Notes: generated by a model not told the origin, from the sequence alone. Positions 1-7,797 are shown, counted from the stretch's first letter. The stretch: 34,433 nt of DNA from Wohlfahrtiimonas chitiniclastica DSM 18708 (GCF_000375345.1 NZ_AQXD01000002.1:55689-90121), one strand, 5' to 3'. Numbers and translations are program-made.

Positions 1-386
1 CAGGTTACATCACCGATTTAGGCAAAGCGTTGACCAATAGTTTCAATGCCCTGAATCCCGGCGGCAAAGTGATCGTGATCGACATCCCAAAAGAGAGCGG
101 TTATGGCTTATTGTATAACTTGGCAAAAGCGGTGAAATCTTGGGATCATCCCTTATTGACGGGCGTTTATCCACGCAATCCTTATCCCATTGAATTGGTG
201 GATCAAGCAAATTGGCGCACCACGGGCGAGAAAATCGATCTCATGGAAAAAGTGGGCTTTGTGGATTTTGAATTTTATCAAACCTTAACCACGCATCCTG
301 TGTATTCAGATTTACAGATTGAAGAACCCATCAGCGGCTTTGATAAAGGCGATTACGTGGCAATTTGTGCGTATAAACCGAAATAA
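1..386 (+). CDS. class I SAM-dependent methyltransferase, C-terminal part (5' end outside window)
   Basis: The reading frame is open from the first bases, without a credible start, so this is the 3' part of a gene that begins upstream. About 127 residues are visible. They include a NPGGKVIVIDIP strand-turn typical of motif III of Rossmann-fold methyltransferases (residues about 20-31 of the visible part) and a later EKVGFVDFEFYQ strand, usual near the end of this fold. The SAM-binding glycine motif would lie upstream and cannot be checked. The TAA stop shares its last A with the ATG of the next gene (tenA), so the two are probably translationally coupled. Because bioD and bioA follow, a role near biotin or a related cofactor is possible. 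The sequence does not look like typical BioC, and I do not assign a substrate. Confidence 0.7.
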   Translation, partial: GYITDLGKALTNSFNALNPGGKVIVIDIPKESGYGLLYNLAKAVKSWDHPLLTGVYPRNPYPIELVDQANWRTTGEKIDLMEKVGFVDFEFYQTLTTHPVYSDLQIEEPISGFDKGDYVAICAYKPK

Positions 387-1027
387 TGGGTTGGAGTGAA
401 GCCGCATGGCAAGCGCAATTGCCTGTGTATGAAACCACAAAGCAGTTGCCTTTTATTCAGCAATTGATGAAAGGCACATTGGCAAAAGAGCGCTTTGCCT
501 TTTACATTGAGCAAGATGCTTTGTATTTACGGAGTTTTTCTACGGTGCTGTTGCACTTTGCACAGCGCATGGATCAACCGCGTTATCAACGCTATTTTGA
601 AGGCTTTGTGGCGGAAAATATGGCCGGTGAGCAAGCGCTGCATGATCAATATCTCACGCGGGATTTATCTAGCATTGCCGCGAGTGAAACGCTTATAGGT
701 TTTCTCAACTTTTATGATCAATTGTGCAACGCGCCCATCGAGATTGCATTGGCAGGGATTTTACCTTGTTTCATTGTGTATCAGCGCCTTGGGCAATACA
801 TTTATGCGAATCATGCGCGGGAAAATAATCCGTACACCGCATGGATTGACATGTATGCAGGCATTGAGCATGCTGAATCTGTGCATAAATTACGTGAAGT
901 GTGTGATGATTATGGTGCACATGCATCGACGGAGTTACAACAAGCAATGATGGCGAGTTACCGCGAAGGTTGCCTTTGGGATCAGCGATTTTGGGTCAGT
1001 TGCTATGAGCTTGGTGCATCAATCTGA
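386..1027 (+). CDS. tenA: TenA/thiaminase II family protein
   Basis: A 213-residue all-helical protein of the TenA/THI-4 family, close to the usual length of 215-235. TenA enzymes hydrolyse thiamine breakdown products (aminopyrimidines) for salvage. Visible family residues are Asp44 and Tyr47 in QDALYL, a cysteine at 128 in ILPCF (the position of the catalytic Cys of Bacillus TenA) and Tyr132 four residues later. The C-terminal acidic catalytic residue, usually Glu, appears to be Asp199 in LWDQRFW by my unaided alignment. The gene starts on the stop codon of the methyltransferase gene (TAATG). Its place immediately before bioD and bioA, rather than in a thiamine operon, is unusual, so a changed substrate is possible. 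Family assignment is firm; activity is inferred. Confidence 0.88.
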   Translation: MGWSEAAWQAQLPVYETTKQLPFIQQLMKGTLAKERFAFYIEQDALYLRSFSTVLLHFAQRMDQPRYQRYFEGFVAENMAGEQALHDQYLTRDLSSIAASETLIGFLNFYDQLCNAPIEIALAGILPCFIVYQRLGQYIYANHARENNPYTAWIDMYAGIEHAESVHKLREVCDDYGAHASTELQQAMMASYREGCLWDQRFWVSCYELGASI

Positions 1028-1065
1028 ACGATAATAAGTTAAATAATACAATTGGTTAAGTGGTT

Positions 1066-1099
1066 ATGTAAACCATAAATTATTTTAATTATTTGACAT
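1066..1099. promoter_or_regulatory. probable BirA (biotin repressor) operator
   Basis: The left half ATGTAAACC (1066-1074) matches eight of nine bases of the left half of the E. coli bio operator as I recall it (TTGTAAACC). After exactly 16 bases, the E. coli spacing, comes ATTTGACAT (1091-1099), which shares five of nine bases with GGTTTACAA. The right half contains the -35 box of the bioD promoter, so BirA bound here would block transcription. Left half and spacing are seen; the function is inferred. Confidence 0.5.
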
Positions 1100-1120
1100 A
1101 AAGCGTTGTGGGGTTACAAT
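1093..1120 (+). promoter_or_regulatory. sigma70-type promoter of bioDA
   Basis: TTGACA (1093-1098), 16-bp spacer, TACAAT (1115-1120). Start of transcription expected near 1127, about 27 bases before the bioD ATG at 1154. Confidence 0.65.
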
Positions 1121-1153
1121 TTTACCTGTTTGATTAACCAAAACAGAGTGAAT

Positions 1154-1834
1154 ATGAGAACAGCACAACGCTTTTTTGTGACCGGAACGGACACAGAAAT
1201 TGGTAAAACACGCATCACCGCAGGATTATTGGAAAAAGCTGCGCGTTCAGGCTTGCAATCTTTGGGCATTAAGCCTGTGGCAAGTGGCAGTGACATGACG
1301 ATCGATGGCCTTCGCAATGAAGATGCGTTAGCTCATCAAGCTGCCTCTTCTTATCCTTGCCCGTATGACATCATCAATCCTTTTTGCTTTGCCCCTGCGA
1401 TTGCGCCCCACATTGTGGCAGAGCAAGAGAAAGTTACCCTCACTGTTGCCACCATTACAGAAGCTTTAAAGCCTGCATTATCAGAGCCTGCGGAGTTTGT
1501 CTTAGTGGAAGGCGCAGGTGGTTGGCACACGCCATTAAATCAAACGGAGTGTTACTCAGATTGGGTCAAAGCAGCAGGTTTGCCCGTCATTGTGGTGGTG
1601 GGCGTTAAATTAGGTGCCATTAACCATGCATTATTGACCGTGGAATCGATTGAGCGCGCAGGTTTAACGGTGGCAGGTTGGGTGGCAAATTGCGTGGATG
1701 CTGACATGCCTTATCAACAAGAAAATTTAGATTACCTCATTGCGCACATGCCGGCGCCTTGCTTAGGCGTGGTGCCATTTTTACAAGCAGATGAAAGCGC
1801 CGCCGATTATTTATCCCTTCCTTTGGACGCATAA
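1154..1834 (+). CDS. bioD: dethiobiotin synthetase
   Basis: ATP-dependent closure of the ureido ring: 7,8-diaminopelargonate plus CO2 gives dethiobiotin, the penultimate step of biotin synthesis, in the cytosol. The 226-residue product has the family length. The P-loop GTDTEIGKT lies at residues 11-19 with Lys18. The substrate-binding IKPVASG motif follows near residue 38, and VEGAGGWHTPL near residue 118 holds the conserved Glu-Gly-Ala-Gly-Gly stretch. I chose the ATG at 1154, not the TTG at 1106, because the P-loop then sits at its usual distance from the N-terminus and the longer version would start upstream of the predicted transcription start. Three bases separate it from bioA. Confidence 0.96.
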   Translation: MRTAQRFFVTGTDTEIGKTRITAGLLEKAARSGLQSLGIKPVASGSDMTIDGLRNEDALAHQAASSYPCPYDIINPFCFAPAIAPHIVAEQEKVTLTVATITEALKPALSEPAEFVLVEGAGGWHTPLNQTECYSDWVKAAGLPVIVVVGVKLGAINHALLTVESIERAGLTVAGWVANCVDADMPYQQENLDYLIAHMPAPCLGVVPFLQADESAADYLSLPLDA

Positions 1835-1837
1835 ACA

Positions 1838-3193
1838 ATGACAGAAAATCAAAAATGGATGCAACGCGACTTATCCGTGGTGTGGCATCCGTGTACGCAA
1901 ATGAAAGATCATGAAACCTATCCTTTAGTGCCGATTAAACGGGGGGAAGGGGTTTGGCTGTATGACTTTGATGACAACAAATATTTAGATGGCATCAGCT
2001 CATGGTGGGTCAATGTGTTTGGCCATGCGAATCCTAAAATCAATCAAGCGGTGAAGGATCAGTTAGATCAGCTCGAACATGTGATCATGGCAGGTTTTAC
2101 CCATGAGCCCATGATTCGCTTGTCTGAAGAGTTAGTCAGCATCACGCGTGATGGTCTAGATTACTGCTTTTATGCGGACAATGGCTCATCATGCATTGAA
2201 TCCGCGCTTAAAATGAGCATGCATTATTGGCGCAATGTGGGCGAGCCGACGAAGAATAAATTTGTCACCTTTACCAACAGTTATCATGGTGAAACTGTGG
2301 GGGCAATGTCTGTCGGGGATGCGCCTTTATATACGCAAAGTTATAAATCAATGCTTTTTGATACCTTTAAAGTGACTGCGCCAGATCTGTATGAAAAAGC
2401 CGAAGATGAGACGGAGGAAGCGTATACATTAAAGCGCTTTGCGGAGATGGAAGCCTTAATCCACGATCATCATCATGAAATCGCAGCGGTGATCATCGAG
2501 CCTTTGGTGCAATGTGCCGGTGGCATGCGCATGCATTCACCCTTATATTTAACGAAATTGCGTGCATTGTGTGATCAATACAATGTGCACATTATTTTAG
2601 ATGAAATTGCTGTGGGTTTTGGGCGCACAGGCACAATGTTTGCCCACGAGCAAGCGGATATGGTGCCAGACTTTTTATGCTTATCTAAAGCATTGACGGG
2701 CGGTTATTTGCCGATGTCTGTGTGTATGACGAGCAAAAAAGTTTATGATGCGTTTTATCGTGAATATCATCCTGAATCGGTCTTTTTGCATTCTCACAGT
2801 TATACGGGCAATGCGCTGGCATGCAGTGCGGCTTTGGCAACATTATCCATTTTTAGAGAGGATGATGTGATCAACAATAACCAAAAATTGATTCAAGCTT
2901 TTGCGAAATACACGGCGCCGTTAAAAGATCATCCAAATGTTGCACAAGTGCGCCAAACCGGGATGATTACGGCGATTGAAGTGGTTAAAGATAAAGCCAC
3001 GCGCACGCCATTTTCATGGGAAAGCCGCATTGGGCTTAAAATGTTTGATTATGCCATGAAGCATGGTTTACTCATTCGTCCATTGGGCGGAATTGTCTAC
3101 TTCAATACGCCTTACATTGTGACAGAAGAGCAGATCAAATGGATGGTGAATATCGCAACCGATGCCATTGATTATGCATTGACGCAGGTTTAA
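1838..3193 (+). CDS. bioA: adenosylmethionine-8-amino-7-oxononanoate aminotransferase
   Basis: PLP-dependent class III aminotransferase that converts KAPA to DAPA with S-adenosylmethionine as amino donor, the step before BioD. At 451 residues it is near the E. coli length (429). Diagnostic stretches are GISSWWVNVFGH near residue 51, the PLP-phosphate-contacting DNGSSCIESALK near residue 111, the Asp of LDEIAVGFGRTG that contacts the pyridine nitrogen, and the Schiff-base lysine Lys284 in LSKALTGG. It follows bioD after three bases and ends at a strong terminator, so bioDA form a two-gene unit, although tenA and its upstream neighbour may read through. Confidence 0.97.
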   Translation: MTENQKWMQRDLSVVWHPCTQMKDHETYPLVPIKRGEGVWLYDFDDNKYLDGISSWWVNVFGHANPKINQAVKDQLDQLEHVIMAGFTHEPMIRLSEELVSITRDGLDYCFYADNGSSCIESALKMSMHYWRNVGEPTKNKFVTFTNSYHGETVGAMSVGDAPLYTQSYKSMLFDTFKVTAPDLYEKAEDETEEAYTLKRFAEMEALIHDHHHEIAAVIIEPLVQCAGGMRMHSPLYLTKLRALCDQYNVHIILDEIAVGFGRTGTMFAHEQADMVPDFLCLSKALTGGYLPMSVCMTSKKVYDAFYREYHPESVFLHSHSYTGNALACSAALATLSIFREDDVINNNQKLIQAFAKYTAPLKDHPNVAQVRQTGMITAIEVVKDKATRTPFSWESRIGLKMFDYAMKHGLLIRPLGGIVYFNTPYIVTEEQIKWMVNIATDAIDYALTQV

Positions 3194-3204
3194 ACCTCGA
3201 TAAT

Positions 3205-3229
3205 AAAAAGCCACGAAAGTGGCTTTTTT
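3205..3229 (+). terminator. rho-independent terminator after bioA
   Basis: Perfect 10-bp stem AAAAAGCCAC/GTGGCTTTTT with a GAAA tetraloop and a T run, 11 bases after the bioA stop. Confidence 0.93.
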
Positions 3230-3427
3230 ATTTTAAATATTAACATTTGATTAAATATTATATACAATTCTTGATACAGATAAGCTATGAAAATATTTTT
3301 TTTCAGATAAAATAATCTTAGGAACAATTTATATTAAAATTATAAGTCTGGTGTAGTAAAAACCATATTATGGTTGAAAATAATAAATTTCTCATTTAAC
3401 AATATAATAATAGTATTAAGGAATATA
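3230..3427. other. AT-rich intergenic region before the SlyB-like gene
   Basis: About 200 bases, very AT-rich, with no gene or conserved RNA that I recognise. It must carry the promoter of the SlyB-like gene; several TATAAT-like stretches exist and none stands out. Confidence 0.6.
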
Positions 3428-3931
3428 ATGAAGTCTTTTAAATTGACGTCACTGATTGCGGCATCAGCCGTATTGTTAACCGCTTGTACGACTGGCGAAA
3501 ATCTTAGAGCAGATGTTTACAGGGCGGGAGATGTGAACCAAGTACAAAATGTTGCAGTGGTAACCATTTTAAGTGTGACACCAGCGAAAGTTGCTGTAGA
3601 TAATTCAGAGAACAAAAAAAGAGCTCAATTAGGTGGCACGTTATTAGGTGCAATAGGTGGGGCATTAATCGGTAATAATCATGGTCGTTATGGTGCAACA
3701 TCAGGTGGCGTGATTGGTGGTGCTGCCGGTGCAATAGGTGGCTCTATGGTTTCAGATGAGGCGATTGTCAGTGGCGTGTCTTTAACCTATAAAAAAGCTA
3801 ATAGTAATAATATCTTAAATTCTGTTCAAGTGGGTAAACCTTGTGAATTTAAAAAAGGTAAAGCCATGGTCATTGCGGCACGTAAGAATGAAACACGTAT
3901 CCAACCAAATAATCCTGGTGGTTGTAAATAA
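3428..3931 (+). CDS. SlyB-like outer membrane lipoprotein (glycine zipper)
   Basis: A 167-residue envelope lipoprotein. The N-terminus has a lysine, a hydrophobic stretch and a lipobox LLTAC, so Cys20 or so would be lipidated after signal peptidase II cleavage. Then comes a GENLRADVYRAGDVNQVQNV stretch strongly reminiscent of SlyB. A glycine-zipper double hairpin (about residues 70-110, repeated GGxxG with GAIGGALIG and GGAAGAIGG) follows, as in the Rickettsia 17-kDa antigen/SlyB group. I chose the ATG at 3428 because TAAGGA precedes it and the signal peptide then begins properly; the longer frame from 3374 adds an unlikely leader. SlyB-type proteins stabilise the outer membrane, often under divalent-cation stress. 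It is followed after 19 bases by the coiled-coil gene, probably in one transcript. Confidence 0.85.
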   Translation: MKSFKLTSLIAASAVLLTACTTGENLRADVYRAGDVNQVQNVAVVTILSVTPAKVAVDNSENKKRAQLGGTLLGAIGGALIGNNHGRYGATSGGVIGGAAGAIGGSMVSDEAIVSGVSLTYKKANSNNILNSVQVGKPCEFKKGKAMVIAARKNETRIQPNNPGGCK

Positions 3932-3950
3932 AATACATAAGGTGAGCATT

Positions 3951-4526
3951 ATGCTAAAAACAAAAGTGGTCATATTGACGATGGTTTCTATGTTTTCCAT
4001 GAGTCATGCTCAGTTTCTTGATGACGATATTGCTGCGATTGAGCGTATTCAAAACCAAAAGTATCGCGAACAACAGCAAGCACAAAAAGCTGCAGCTGCG
4101 CGTCAAGCAAAAATCAATGCAGAACGGGCTGCGAAGCAAGCAAAGATTGATGCAGAACGAGCAGCTCGTCAGGCAAAAATTGATGCCGAAAATGAAGCAA
4201 GAAAAATCAAAATGGATCATCGAGATGATGAAAACTATGAGTTAGAGATGGAAATTAAACGCATGGAGTTGATGGCTAGAAAGAAAGAGCTAGAACAGAA
4301 AGCGCGTAATTATGATTTAGATTTCCAAGTTGAATCTGCACAGGCAGAAAGACAAGCGGCAATTGAAAAAGCAAGGTTAAAACAAGCAGATGCCTTTATT
4401 GAAGAAGAACTAGCAGCACAGAGAACACGACGTGATGTTTTACAATCGGAAGCAGATGCTACCCGAAATGTTTCTGAAGGTGTTAAAAGTAATCTGTCTA
4501 AGAAAGGTTTTTTTGAAAAAGAATAG
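3951..4526 (+). CDS. exported coiled-coil protein with 11-residue repeats, function unknown
   Basis: 191 residues beginning with a Sec signal peptide (cleavage expected after SHA, residue 20). The rest is one long charged helix rich in Ala, Lys, Arg, Glu and Gln, with no cysteine or enzyme motif. Residues 49-81 hold three near-identical 11-residue units (AARQAKINAER, AAKQAKIDAER, AARQAKIDAEN) and a fourth decayed one follows to residue 92. The start at 3951 is supported by AAGGTGAG just upstream; the frame from 3843 would overlap the lipoprotein gene and lose the signal peptide. It may belong to the DUF5384-like periplasmic proteins, but I recall that family only vaguely. Its place behind a SlyB-like gene suggests an envelope role. 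Confidence 0.8.
   Translation: MLKTKVVILTMVSMFSMSHAQFLDDDIAAIERIQNQKYREQQQAQKAAAARQAKINAERAAKQAKIDAERAARQAKIDAENEARKIKMDHRDDENYELEMEIKRMELMARKKELEQKARNYDLDFQVESAQAERQAAIEKARLKQADAFIEEELAAQRTRRDVLQSEADATRNVSEGVKSNLSKKGFFEKE
4095..4193 (+). repeat. three in-frame 33-bp repeats encoding an 11-residue unit
   Basis: Units at 4095-4127, 4128-4160 and 4161-4193 encode the hendecads. The DNA differs mainly at third codon positions (for example aaa/aag, atc/att), so the protein pattern is kept while the DNA has diverged. Confidence 0.85.
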
Positions 4527-4551
4527 AATACTCAAGACATGAAATATGAAT

Positions 4552-4583
4552 AAAATAGCCATCTCGATAGATGGCTATTTTTT
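4552..4583 (+). terminator. rho-independent terminator after the coiled-coil gene
   Basis: Stem AAAATAGCCATCT (4552-4564), loop CGAT, AGATGGCTATTTT, followed by more T. The A-rich left side means it may also stop transcription from the minus strand. Confidence 0.9.
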
Positions 4584-4608
4584 ATGTATGTATTTTTAAT
4601 AATATAAA

Positions 4609-4860
4609 TTACTTACGAATCAAATAACGAATCGTAGGGCCATGTTGCTCAATGGAGAGCACTTCATAGCCATGATTTTTCACATCAATTGGGATGTTAT
4701 TGATCGATTGTGGGCAATCACTGATCACCTCTAAAATATCCCCATCATTGAGTTGCGGCATTACTTCAAGGGTTGCCACCGCAGGATACGGGCAAGGTTC
4801 GCCCACCATATCAAGGCGTAATGTGGGTACGATGTCTTCGATTTTAATAGAATTGTCCAT
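4609..4860 (-). CDS. TusA/YedF-family sulfur-carrier protein
   Basis: An 83-residue member of the TusA/SirA fold, with the defining CPYP motif at residues about 23-26 (GEPCPYP) followed by the usual helix. The cysteine would carry a persulfide or otherwise bind transferred sulfur or selenium in the cytosol. The ATG lies nine bases after the stop of the YedE-type transporter gene, an arrangement like yedE-yedF and yeeE-yeeD in E. coli. It is therefore more likely a transporter partner than the general tRNA-thiolation TusA. The gene ends about 25 bases before the convergent terminator at 4552-4583. Confidence 0.88.
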   Translation of the reverse strand: MDNSIKIEDIVPTLRLDMVGEPCPYPAVATLEVMPQLNDGDILEVISDCPQSINNIPIDVKNHGYEVLSIEQHGPTIRYLIRK

Positions 4861-4869
4861 GATTGATCC

Positions 4870-6102
4870 TTATGAGTTCACAACATTAATGGGGCGCGTA
4901 ATGGCAGCTTGAGCCGCTTTGGTGCGTCGATTGAAAAAGCGGCGTTCCCACCACAAAATAAGACCAAGGGAAATCATCATCAGCGCATAGTTAAAGATTA
5001 AGCCGCCATAAGTGCCCATGGATTTGAGTAGGTCGATTTTATCGAAATCTGCCACCAAATAAGGGGATAAATCATCCCAGTAATAAGCCAAAACAGTGGC
5101 GCCAATGATGTTACCTGCGCCCACCCACCAATAATGCACTTGACCTTCAACGGCACGATACATCCAGCCGGTTTCACAGCCGCCCGCTAAAACGATGCCA
5201 AAGCCAAAGAGTAAGCCGCCTAAAATTGCGTTTGGCGCTGCCCAATAAATTTTTGGTGCAATGCCTGCTTCAATGAATGCAAATGTGCCGATGGTGCTCA
5301 CAATCATACCAATGATGATGGCTTTAGCCATGTGTGTGCGCCCTGTGATCCATAAGTCACGAAATGCTGAAGTAAAGCAGATTTGTGCACGTTCGATGAG
5401 TAAGCCAAAAGCTGTCCCAAAGATCAATGCGATGCCAAATAATGGTTTGATGAAAAGTAACACAATCCCTGTGATGAATAATGCAGCAAACACGATGGAA
5501 CCAATGATAAAGCGGCGTTTGACTTGGGCTGGGTTTTGTTTAAGGGGTGCTTGGGCGGTGACTTTTTGCACTTTGAGTGGAATGCGAAAAATGGGGTGCA
5601 ATGCCACTTTAGCGCCTGCATAGGAGCCGATGGCTGTTGTAATGGCAAAAAACCAAGCATGTAAGGAGAATTGCGGAATGCCAGTAAAAAATGCTGCCAA
5701 GTTACAACCCATCGCTAAACGTGCGCCAAAGCCCGCGATGATGCCGCCCACCAATGCTTGGAAAATGCGGATTTTATGGGGGGAGCTGCGATATTTGATA
5801 TTATTTGCCCAAAGCGCTGCGGCGATACAACCGCCAAACATGCCGATCAATAATAAACCATCGGTGCGATCTAAAGGCGAGCCTTGAAAGCCAATCATTT
5901 TAAAGTAGGTCCAATCGCTTGGATCCACGCCAAAGGCTTGCAAAATGTGTCCGCCCCAGCGCGTGAATTCGCCTGTGACAGCCCATAAAGTGCCGGTGAT
6001 GCCAAAATAATATGTGGCTAAAATCCCAGCCGCTATAACAGCTGCTACGGGATTCCAAAATTGAATCAGATATTTTTGTTTAAAAGTGTGCCATGTGGTC
6101 AT
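4870..6102 (-). CDS. YeeE/YedE-family sulfur compound transporter
   Basis: An inner membrane protein of 410 residues with about ten hydrophobic segments, formed by two sulfur-transport repeats. The first carries GARLAMGCNLAAFFTG and the second GIVLAGGCETGWMYR; the conserved cysteine in each lies in the path along which thiosulfate passes in characterised YeeE. The size and the RAVEGQVHYWWVG ending of repeat two fit the long YedE branch. I start at the ATG at 6102 because AGGACAGGG lies upstream and the protein then begins just before the first membrane segment; the longer frame to 6153 adds 17 residues without support. Substrate (thiosulfate, another sulfur anion or a selenium compound) cannot be told from sequence; no selD is nearby. 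Confidence 0.87.
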   Translation of the reverse strand: MTTWHTFKQKYLIQFWNPVAAVIAAGILATYYFGITGTLWAVTGEFTRWGGHILQAFGVDPSDWTYFKMIGFQGSPLDRTDGLLLIGMFGGCIAAALWANNIKYRSSPHKIRIFQALVGGIIAGFGARLAMGCNLAAFFTGIPQFSLHAWFFAITTAIGSYAGAKVALHPIFRIPLKVQKVTAQAPLKQNPAQVKRRFIIGSIVFAALFITGIVLLFIKPLFGIALIFGTAFGLLIERAQICFTSAFRDLWITGRTHMAKAIIIGMIVSTIGTFAFIEAGIAPKIYWAAPNAILGGLLFGFGIVLAGGCETGWMYRAVEGQVHYWWVGAGNIIGATVLAYYWDDLSPYLVADFDKIDLLKSMGTYGGLIFNYALMMISLGLILWWERRFFNRRTKAAQAAITRPINVVNS

Positions 6103-6392
6103 GTTGAACCCTGTCCTTGTTTTTTGAGGTCGACAAAAGACGGGTGCTAACAATCAACACGCGATCAACGATTAACACCCGAGCCTATCTCTAACCTAGA
6201 GATTCTGTGAGTGCGTCACTGCTGTAAGAAAAAGCGTGCGATGTTGATCATGAAATGTATGGTCTCAAATATGCTGAGAAAAGAGCGACATTCTAATGGA
6301 AATAAAGCGAATAGAGTAGTAGATTTTTTGAATTATTCCCATACAACCTGTGAAAAAAATTATACACTATACGGCTGTATTAAGGAGGTAAC
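6103..6392. other. divergent intergenic region between the YedE-type gene and the symporter gene
   Basis: 290 bases with no convincing gene. Near the yedE side it holds an imperfect stem CGGGTGCTAA (6141-6150)/TTAACACCCG (6172-6181), whose loop carries two ATCAAC copies. A perfect small stem follows, TCTCTA-ACC-TAGAGA (6188-6202). On the minus strand these would lie in the yedE leader. I recognise no known riboswitch. The 64-codon frame at 6211-6405 overlaps the symporter start and is not supported. Confidence 0.5.
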
Positions 6393-7781
6393 ATGCATGC
6401 TTTAGAAACGGTCGTGAATGCCGTTAATGGAATTTTGTGGAACAATATTCTGATTTACCTGCTCGTTGGCGTGGGTATCTTTTTCACATTCAGATTAAAA
6501 TTCATTCAGGTGCGAGGGTTTTTCTCGGGGATGAAGATGTTTTTTTCAGGCGTTTCCTTAAAGGGTGAAAAAGCTGGGAAAAACGGGATGAGCTCATTTC
6601 AGGCAGTGGCAACAGCGATTGCTGGTCAAGTGGGTACAGGGAATCTAGCAGGGCCTGCAACCGCAATCATTTTAGGTGGGCCCGGTGCACTTTTTTGGAT
6701 TTGGGTCTCCTCATTTTTAGGCATGGCCACCATTTATGCAGAAGCCATTTTAGCCATTCATTTCAAAACTAAAGATCGTAATGGACAAGTGGTGGGCGGG
6801 CCTGCTTATTATATTGAGCGCGGGCTTGGCATGAAGTGGTTAGCGGTCTTGTTTGCTGTGCTCATCATCATGGCATTAGGCTTAATTGGCAACATGGTGC
6901 AAAGTAACTCCATCGTCGAAGCTTTTAGCAACTCATTTAATACGCCAACATGGTTAATGGGCTTAATTTTAGCGAGCGTCACAGGTTTAGTGATCATGGG
7001 CGGCATTAAGAACATTGCAGCGGTGGTGGAAAAATTGATTCCATTGATGGCGCTCTTTTATCTCTTGGGCGTTGTGGTGATTTTAACCATCAATTCTGCG
7101 TATTTATGGGATGCTTGCCGCGTCATTTTTGTGGCGGCGTTTGATCCTGAAGCTGTGTTAGGTGCAGGCGCGGGGATTGCGATTCAACAAGCGGCGCGTT
7201 TTGGTATTGCCCGTGGTTTATTCTCGAATGAAGCAGGGATGGGTTCAACGCCACATGCTCATGCGGTGGCTAAAGATACAGCGCCAGAACAACAAGCCTT
7301 TTTAGCGATGATGGGTGTCTTCATTGTGTGTACGATTGTGACATTGACGGGTTTTGTGATCATCACATCTGCGCTCAAAGATTGGGCGGCTCTTGGCAAT
7401 GTGATTGGGCAGGGCAATTTCTTGTCGATTTATCAAGTGAAGGGCATTGCCGTGACGCAACAAGCCTATCAATCGGTCTTTGGTGCATTTGGCGGCTATT
7501 TTGTGAGCATTGCATTACTGTGCTTTGCCTTTTCCACCATTGTGGGTTGGTATTATTATGCCGAGACCAATGTGCGCTATCTCTTTGGCTCTGAAGTGGC
7601 GATCCGCATTTTCCAAATGATGGTGGTGGCATGTATTTTCATTGCCGCATTTTTTAAAGTGGATTTGGTGTGGGATATGGCGGATATGTTCAATGGTTTA
7701 ATGGTATTGCCGAATATTTTAGCGTTGATTTTACTTTCCACCATTGTGGTGAAGATCACAAAAGCCGCACAGAAAAAATAG
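6393..7781 (+). CDS. alanine/glycine:cation symporter (AGCS family)
   Basis: A 462-residue polytopic inner membrane protein of the sodium:alanine symporter family (AlsT/AgcS-like, LeuT-like fold), taking up alanine or glycine with Na+. Family marks are IAGQVGTGNLAGPATAI near residue 73, FWIWVSSFLGMATIYAE near 100, and GIARGLFSNEAGMGSTPHAH near 272. Length and number of hydrophobic segments are as usual (about 450-480 residues, about 11 segments). A near-perfect Shine-Dalgarno AAGGAGGT (6382-6389) stands before the ATG at 6393; a second ATG at 6397 is out of frame. The gene stands alone and ends at a strong terminator. Substrate preference among Ala, Gly and related amino acids is not readable. 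Confidence 0.94.
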   Translation: MHALETVVNAVNGILWNNILIYLLVGVGIFFTFRLKFIQVRGFFSGMKMFFSGVSLKGEKAGKNGMSSFQAVATAIAGQVGTGNLAGPATAIILGGPGALFWIWVSSFLGMATIYAEAILAIHFKTKDRNGQVVGGPAYYIERGLGMKWLAVLFAVLIIMALGLIGNMVQSNSIVEAFSNSFNTPTWLMGLILASVTGLVIMGGIKNIAAVVEKLIPLMALFYLLGVVVILTINSAYLWDACRVIFVAAFDPEAVLGAGAGIAIQQAARFGIARGLFSNEAGMGSTPHAHAVAKDTAPEQQAFLAMMGVFIVCTIVTLTGFVIITSALKDWAALGNVIGQGNFLSIYQVKGIAVTQQAYQSVFGAFGGYFVSIALLCFAFSTIVGWYYYAETNVRYLFGSEVAIRIFQMMVVACIFIAAFFKVDLVWDMADMFNGLMVLPNILALILLSTIVVKITKAAQKK

Positions 7782-7797
7782 TGGACAGATGGCCATA

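Noticed and set aside
1106-1153. Longer bioD start (TTG)
   Set aside because: It would begin before the predicted transcription start and adds residues not found in BioD proteins.
6211-6405. 64-codon frame before the symporter gene
   Set aside because: It runs into the symporter start in another frame, lacks a ribosome site and has no recognisable protein character.
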